DNA of 56,373 bases. Origin: JAAYCI01 sp964370165. Its GTDB lineage: Bacteria > Bacillota > Clostridia > Oscillospirales > Ruminococcaceae. The position numbers and the translations under genes were made by a program. Positions 53,309 to 56,373 of this stretch are shown piece after piece (position 1 is the stretch's first letter; each line of letters begins with the position of its first letter). The DNA lies in the NCBI GenBank assembly GCA_964370165.1, contig CAYJIG010000008.1, positions 1 to 56,373 of the forward strand, in the 5' to 3' direction. The notes under the pieces are model-generated. The model worked only from the letters and a program-made list of their open reading frames with translations, did not search any database and had not been told where the DNA came from.

Positions 53309-53353
53309 TCAATTTCGGGTTGCAATTTTTTTGCTTTCTGACACTTGGTGAAC
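53304..53353 (+). terminator. Leader terminator (attenuator) of glnA
   Basis: GTTCATCAA (53304-53312) pairs with TTGGTGAAC (53345-53353), with inner helices TCGGG/TCTGA and GCAA/TTGC, followed by TATTTTTTATTTT and then AAGGGAG. Confidence 0.8.
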
Positions 53354-53382
53354 TATTTTTTATTTTAAGGGAGTTTTGTAGC

Positions 53383-54696
53383 ATGATAAATAAAGATATC
53401 TTAGAATTCATTGAGGAAAATGATGTAAAGTTTATAAGATTAAGTTTTTGTACCCCTTTAGGCGTGCAAAAAAATATTTCTATCATGTCCAGCGAAATTG
53501 AAAGCGCATTTGAAAATGGTGTTTCATTTGATGCTTCGGCAATCGAAGGATTTTCAGATGTCACAAAGTCTGATTTACTGCTATTCCCTGATATAAACAC
53601 CCTGGCTCTGTTACCTTGGCGTCCAAATGTAAACTCCGTTTTAAGATTTTACTGCGACATTAAAAACCCCGATAAGACCCCTTATGAAAGCGATTCACGA
53701 TATATATTAAAAAATGCAATTAATAATCTGAAACAAATGGGGCTTGATTGCAAAATAGGCACAGAATGTGAATTTTACTTATTCAAGACCGATGAAGATG
53801 AAAAGCCCACGCTTGAGACGCTGGATAGTGGCGGATATTGTGATGTTTCGCCGATGGATAAAGGCGAAAATATAAGGCGCGAGATTTGTTTGTTACTTGA
53901 AGAAATGGGCTTAAATCCCGAACGCTCACACCACGAGCAAGGCCCGGGTCAAAACGAAGTTGATTTTAAATTCAGCGACGTTTTAACAAGTGCCGACAAT
54001 TTGATAACTTTCAAATCTGTTGTGAAATCGGTCGCAACAAGAAACGGCCTTTTTGCCTCGTTTATGCCAAAACCACTAAAAGACAAAAGCGGAAATGGCC
54101 TGCATATCAACATGTCGCTCTATAAAAACAACGTAAATTTATTTAGTGACGAAAATAACGAAGACTATAAACTTGCAAAACATTTTATTGCAGGAATCAT
54201 GGATAAAATCCAAGACATAACGCTGTTTTTAAACACCAGTAATAATTCCTACGAAAGATTTGGAAAGTTTGAAGCACCTAGATACATTTCATGGTCAAAA
54301 CAAAATCGCTCGCAGTTAATCAGGCTTCCTATTGCAAATAGCGAAACAAAGCGTATGGAGCTGCGTAGTGCAGATAGTGCAATAAACCCATATTTAGCTT
54401 TTGCTCTTATCATAAACGCAGGTATCAACGGCATTAAAAATCGTCTTGAACTGACACCGCCGGTTGACGAAAATTTGTTTGATCTTACAGAAAACAAAAC
54501 AAGTAAATTAAGCAGTTTACCAATGAGCTTAAACGAGGCTATTACACATGCACAAAACAGTGAGTTTATCAAAGAGCATGTAGACGAGCAACTACTTTCA
54601 AAATATTTTGATGTTAAAAAACTAGAGTTTGAAGATTTTGATAAAGCAATAAATAAGCAACAATATCATATCGAAACTTATTTTGACAAATTATAA
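53383..54696 (+). CDS. glnA: Type I glutamine synthetase
   Basis: 437 residues, short alpha-type GSI. Seen: GTECEFYLFK (metal Glu), PGQNEVDFKF, NGLHINMSLY, FGKFEAPRYISWSKQNRS and KRMELRSADSAINPYLAFA. I see no adenylylation-site loop of the beta type. I take the ATG at 53383 (TAAGGGAG upstream); 21 upstream in-frame codons lie inside the leader terminator. Transcribed divergently from the GSIII operon and followed 18 bp later by the ANTAR regulator, so enzyme and RNA-binding regulator are co-expressed. Confidence 0.95.
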   Translation: MINKDILEFIEENDVKFIRLSFCTPLGVQKNISIMSSEIESAFENGVSFDASAIEGFSDVTKSDLLLFPDINTLALLPWRPNVNSVLRFYCDIKNPDKTPYESDSRYILKNAINNLKQMGLDCKIGTECEFYLFKTDEDEKPTLETLDSGGYCDVSPMDKGENIRREICLLLEEMGLNPERSHHEQGPGQNEVDFKFSDVLTSADNLITFKSVVKSVATRNGLFASFMPKPLKDKSGNGLHINMSLYKNNVNLFSDENNEDYKLAKHFIAGIMDKIQDITLFLNTSNNSYERFGKFEAPRYISWSKQNRSQLIRLPIANSETKRMELRSADSAINPYLAFALIINAGINGIKNRLELTPPVDENLFDLTENKTSKLSSLPMSLNEAITHAQNSEFIKEHVDEQLLSKYFDVKKLEFEDFDKAINKQQYHIETYFDKL

Positions 54697-54714
54697 AAGA
54701 TTGGTGGTAATCTT

Positions 54715-55284
54715 TTGGAAAGTGCTTTAATTGTTTCTCAAACCGACAAAAACAGCGAGCCTATAATAAAAATATTAAAAACACTGTCTTTTAAAAGAAT
54801 CACTTTCGCCAACACTAGTGGTGAGGCTCGCAGGAAAATATCCGATCAAACTTTTGATTTATATATTATTAACAGCCCGTTGCATAATGACTCGGGTGAA
54901 GATTTGGCGCTGGAGCTAATAAAAAGCGACTTAAGCCAGGTTGTGTTTTTTGTGAAAAATGAACTATACGACTACACGAGTGAAAAACTGGAGCACCACG
55001 GAATCATTACCGTCTCCAAACCGCTTAATAAAAACATATTATACTCGTCCCTCAAGCTTTCTAAAGCCGTTTATCACAGAATGAAAACCCTAAATCAAAA
55101 AACAACAAAGCTAACAAAAAAATTAGAAGATGTGCGAATAATTAGCAGGGCAAAGCTTGTTCTTATCACGCATCTAAACATGAGCGAAGAACAAGCACAT
55201 AAGCATATCGAGAAAAAAGCAATGGATATGAGAGCGTCACGGCGAGAAATATCCGAAAATATACTAACGATGTATGAAAACTGA
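54715..55284 (+). CDS. ANTAR-domain antitermination regulator with pseudo-receiver
   Basis: 189 residues. Residues 1-about 115 have a response-regulator fold (acidic pocket Asp11, TVSKPLN with Lys102), but the phospho-acceptor position in LYIINSPL is Asn53, so ordinary phosphorylation is unlikely. A coiled linker leads to an ANTAR domain (136-189) with KLEDVRIISRAKLVLI and EEQAHKHIEKKAMDMR, matching the helical RNA-binding domain of AmiR, NasR and EutV. These proteins stabilise hexaloop hairpins and block terminators. TTG start with GGTGG upstream, 18 bp after glnA. The four hexaloop leaders in this window are its obvious targets (inference). Confidence 0.93.
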   Translation: MESALIVSQTDKNSEPIIKILKTLSFKRITFANTSGEARRKISDQTFDLYIINSPLHNDSGEDLALELIKSDLSQVVFFVKNELYDYTSEKLEHHGIITVSKPLNKNILYSSLKLSKAVYHRMKTLNQKTTKLTKKLEDVRIISRAKLVLITHLNMSEEQAHKHIEKKAMDMRASRREISENILTMYEN

Positions 55285-55309
55285 ATTTAAAAGAGGGTTG
55301 GGATTGAAA

Positions 55310-56373
55310 ATGACAAAGTTTGTTTTTGTGACCGGTGGTGTTGTGTCGGGTCTTGGTAAAGGTATAACTGCAGCAAGTTTGGGCAGGCTTTTAAAGCAGC
55401 GCAATGTAAGCGTATCTGCGCAAAAATTAGACCCGTATATGAATGTAGATCCCGGAACAATGAGCCCTCTTCAGCACGGCGAAGTTTTTGTGACCGACGA
55501 TGGAGCCGAAACAGACCTTGATCTTGGACACTACGAAAGGTTTATTGACGAAAGCCTTTCTAAACACTCAAACCTGACATCAGGCAAGGTTTATGACACC
55601 GTGCTCAGCAAAGAGCGAAAAGGCGAATATCTTGGGCAAACTGTTCAAGTTATTCCACACATAACCGATGAAATAAAAAAGTTCATTTATGAAGGCGCAC
55701 ACCACAGCAATGCCGACGTTTTAATCACAGAAATAGGCGGAACAATCGGCGATATTGAATGTCAGCCTTTCTTAGAGGCGATACGCCAAATTTCAATAGA
55801 AGTTGGGCTTTCTAACTGTCTTTTCATCCACGTTACTCTTGTTCCCTACTTAAAAGGCAGCAACGAACACAAGTCTAAACCCACACAGCATTCCGTCAAA
55901 GAACTGCGCAGTATAGGCATTAACCCAAATATAATTATCGCAAGAGCAGACGAGCCTATAAACAAAACAATACTCGAAAAAATAGCGATGTTCTGTAATG
56001 TAAAACCGGACTGTGTTATTGAAAACTCAACCCTAGACAACTTATACGCCGCACCCATAATGTTACATGAGCGTGGCCTTGATCGCGTTGTATGCAGGGA
56101 GTTAAGCCTAGACGTAACCGATTGTGATTTATCCGATTGGCGCAAGATAATCGAAAAGAAGAAAAATGCTAAGGGACAGATAACCGTTGCACTTGTAGGC
56201 AAGTATATATCGCTACACGACGCATACCTCTCGGTTGTAGAGGCTCTAAACCATGCCGGATGTTTTTATGAAACAAACGTCAATATCAAGTGGATTGACA
56301 GCGAGCTTATAACAGAGTTTTCAGCCGAAAGTTTGTTTAAAGACGTGCAAGCGATACTTATTCCCGGCGGCTT
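55310..56373 (+). CDS. pyrG: CTP synthase, C-terminus cut by window edge
   Basis: Makes CTP from UTP, ATP and glutamine. The amidoligase domain is present: FVTGGVVSGLGKGI (P-loop), LDPYMNVDPGTMSP, DLDLGHYERF, ITEIGGTIGDIE and KPTQHSVKELR. The glutamine-amidotransferase domain begins near VALVGKYISLHDAY and ends at ILIPGG at the edge, before its catalytic Cys. ATG 55310 with AGAGGG upstream; an in-frame TTG two codons earlier is also possible. 25 bp after the ANTAR gene, so likely read from the same transcript and linked to glutamine supply. Confidence 0.97.
   Translation, partial: MTKFVFVTGGVVSGLGKGITAASLGRLLKQRNVSVSAQKLDPYMNVDPGTMSPLQHGEVFVTDDGAETDLDLGHYERFIDESLSKHSNLTSGKVYDTVLSKERKGEYLGQTVQVIPHITDEIKKFIYEGAHHSNADVLITEIGGTIGDIECQPFLEAIRQISIEVGLSNCLFIHVTLVPYLKGSNEHKSKPTQHSVKELRSIGINPNIIIARADEPINKTILEKIAMFCNVKPDCVIENSTLDNLYAAPIMLHERGLDRVVCRELSLDVTDCDLSDWRKIIEKKKNAKGQITVALVGKYISLHDAYLSVVEALNHAGCFYETNVNIKWIDSELITEFSAESLFKDVQAILIPGG

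Noticed and set aside
53320..53382. Longer N-terminus for GlnA from an upstream in-frame ATG
   Set aside because: Those codons overlap the leader terminator and have no ribosome site. The ATG at 53383 has AAGGGAG and starts at the family's usual position.
1..56373. Insertion sequences, integrases, prophage or tRNA genes
   Set aside because: No transposase, integrase or phage motifs, no flanking duplications and no cloverleaf with a CCA-type end were recognised on either strand.

Overview
The window looks like a 56.4 kb scaffold segment from a Clostridia-type Bacillota (low to moderate GC, single-membrane logic, probably a strict anaerobe). The support is the order miaB-ricA(ymcA/ylbF)-mutS-mutL-miaA, a Gram-positive CotH/VTC/DUF4956 surface cluster, type III glutamine synthetase, AsnA, MurQ, and many TTG/GTG starts with strong AGGAGG-like ribosome sites. 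I see no rRNA, tRNA, CRISPR, phage or insertion sequence. One 100-N assembly gap (4249-4348) falls inside mutL.

Layout. (1) 1-15,800, all minus strand: yggS (cut by the window edge), an HlyD-like membrane protein, miaA, mutL, mutS, ricA, miaB, uvrA, uvrB. This is DNA mismatch and excision repair plus tRNA A37 modification. (2) 15,859-28,760, minus strand: a nine-gene operon bounded by a clear sigma-A promoter and a clear terminator. It encodes a metallophosphatase-like lipoprotein, a second lipoprotein with a barrel-like fold, a VTC polyphosphate-polymerase domain, DUF4956, CotH kinase, a clan-A glycosidase-like protein, a HEAT protein, a processive GT2 synthase and a degenerate GGDEF-EAL protein. 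It reads as a c-di-GMP-gated surface polysaccharide machine in which several 'enzymes' have lost key catalytic residues. (3) 29,150-32,826, plus strand: murQ, a two-part P-loop kinase and an NhaC antiporter. (4) 32,912-34,762: a bacterial CASTOR/POLLUX-type RCK channel. (5) 34,862-40,673: an oppABCDF peptide importer with a duplicated stem-loop between oppA and oppB. (6) 40,801-55,284: a nitrogen-assimilation island with gltBD, an Amt-PII fusion, GlnN (GSIII), AsnA, a WbuX-type PP-loop amidotransferase, then divergently GlnA (GSI) and an ANTAR RNA-binding regulator. (7) pyrG, cut by the right edge.

The most striking signal is in region 6. Four separate leaders (gltB, amt, the amidotransferase operon, and glnA) carry the same device. 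A small hairpin with a six-base loop of form A-A-(A/T)-G-purine-(G/C), closed by a C-G pair, uses its 3' side to occupy the 5' arm of an intrinsic terminator just before the ribosome site. The loop has the A1/G4 pattern known for ANTAR targets, and an ANTAR protein with a pseudo-receiver (Asn in place of the phospho-acceptor Asp) is encoded 18 bp after glnA. The predicted transcription starts leave room for only one hexaloop, unlike the published two-hairpin ANTAR motif. I infer a local ANTAR antitermination regulon that sets ammonium, glutamine, glutamate and asparagine synthesis together.
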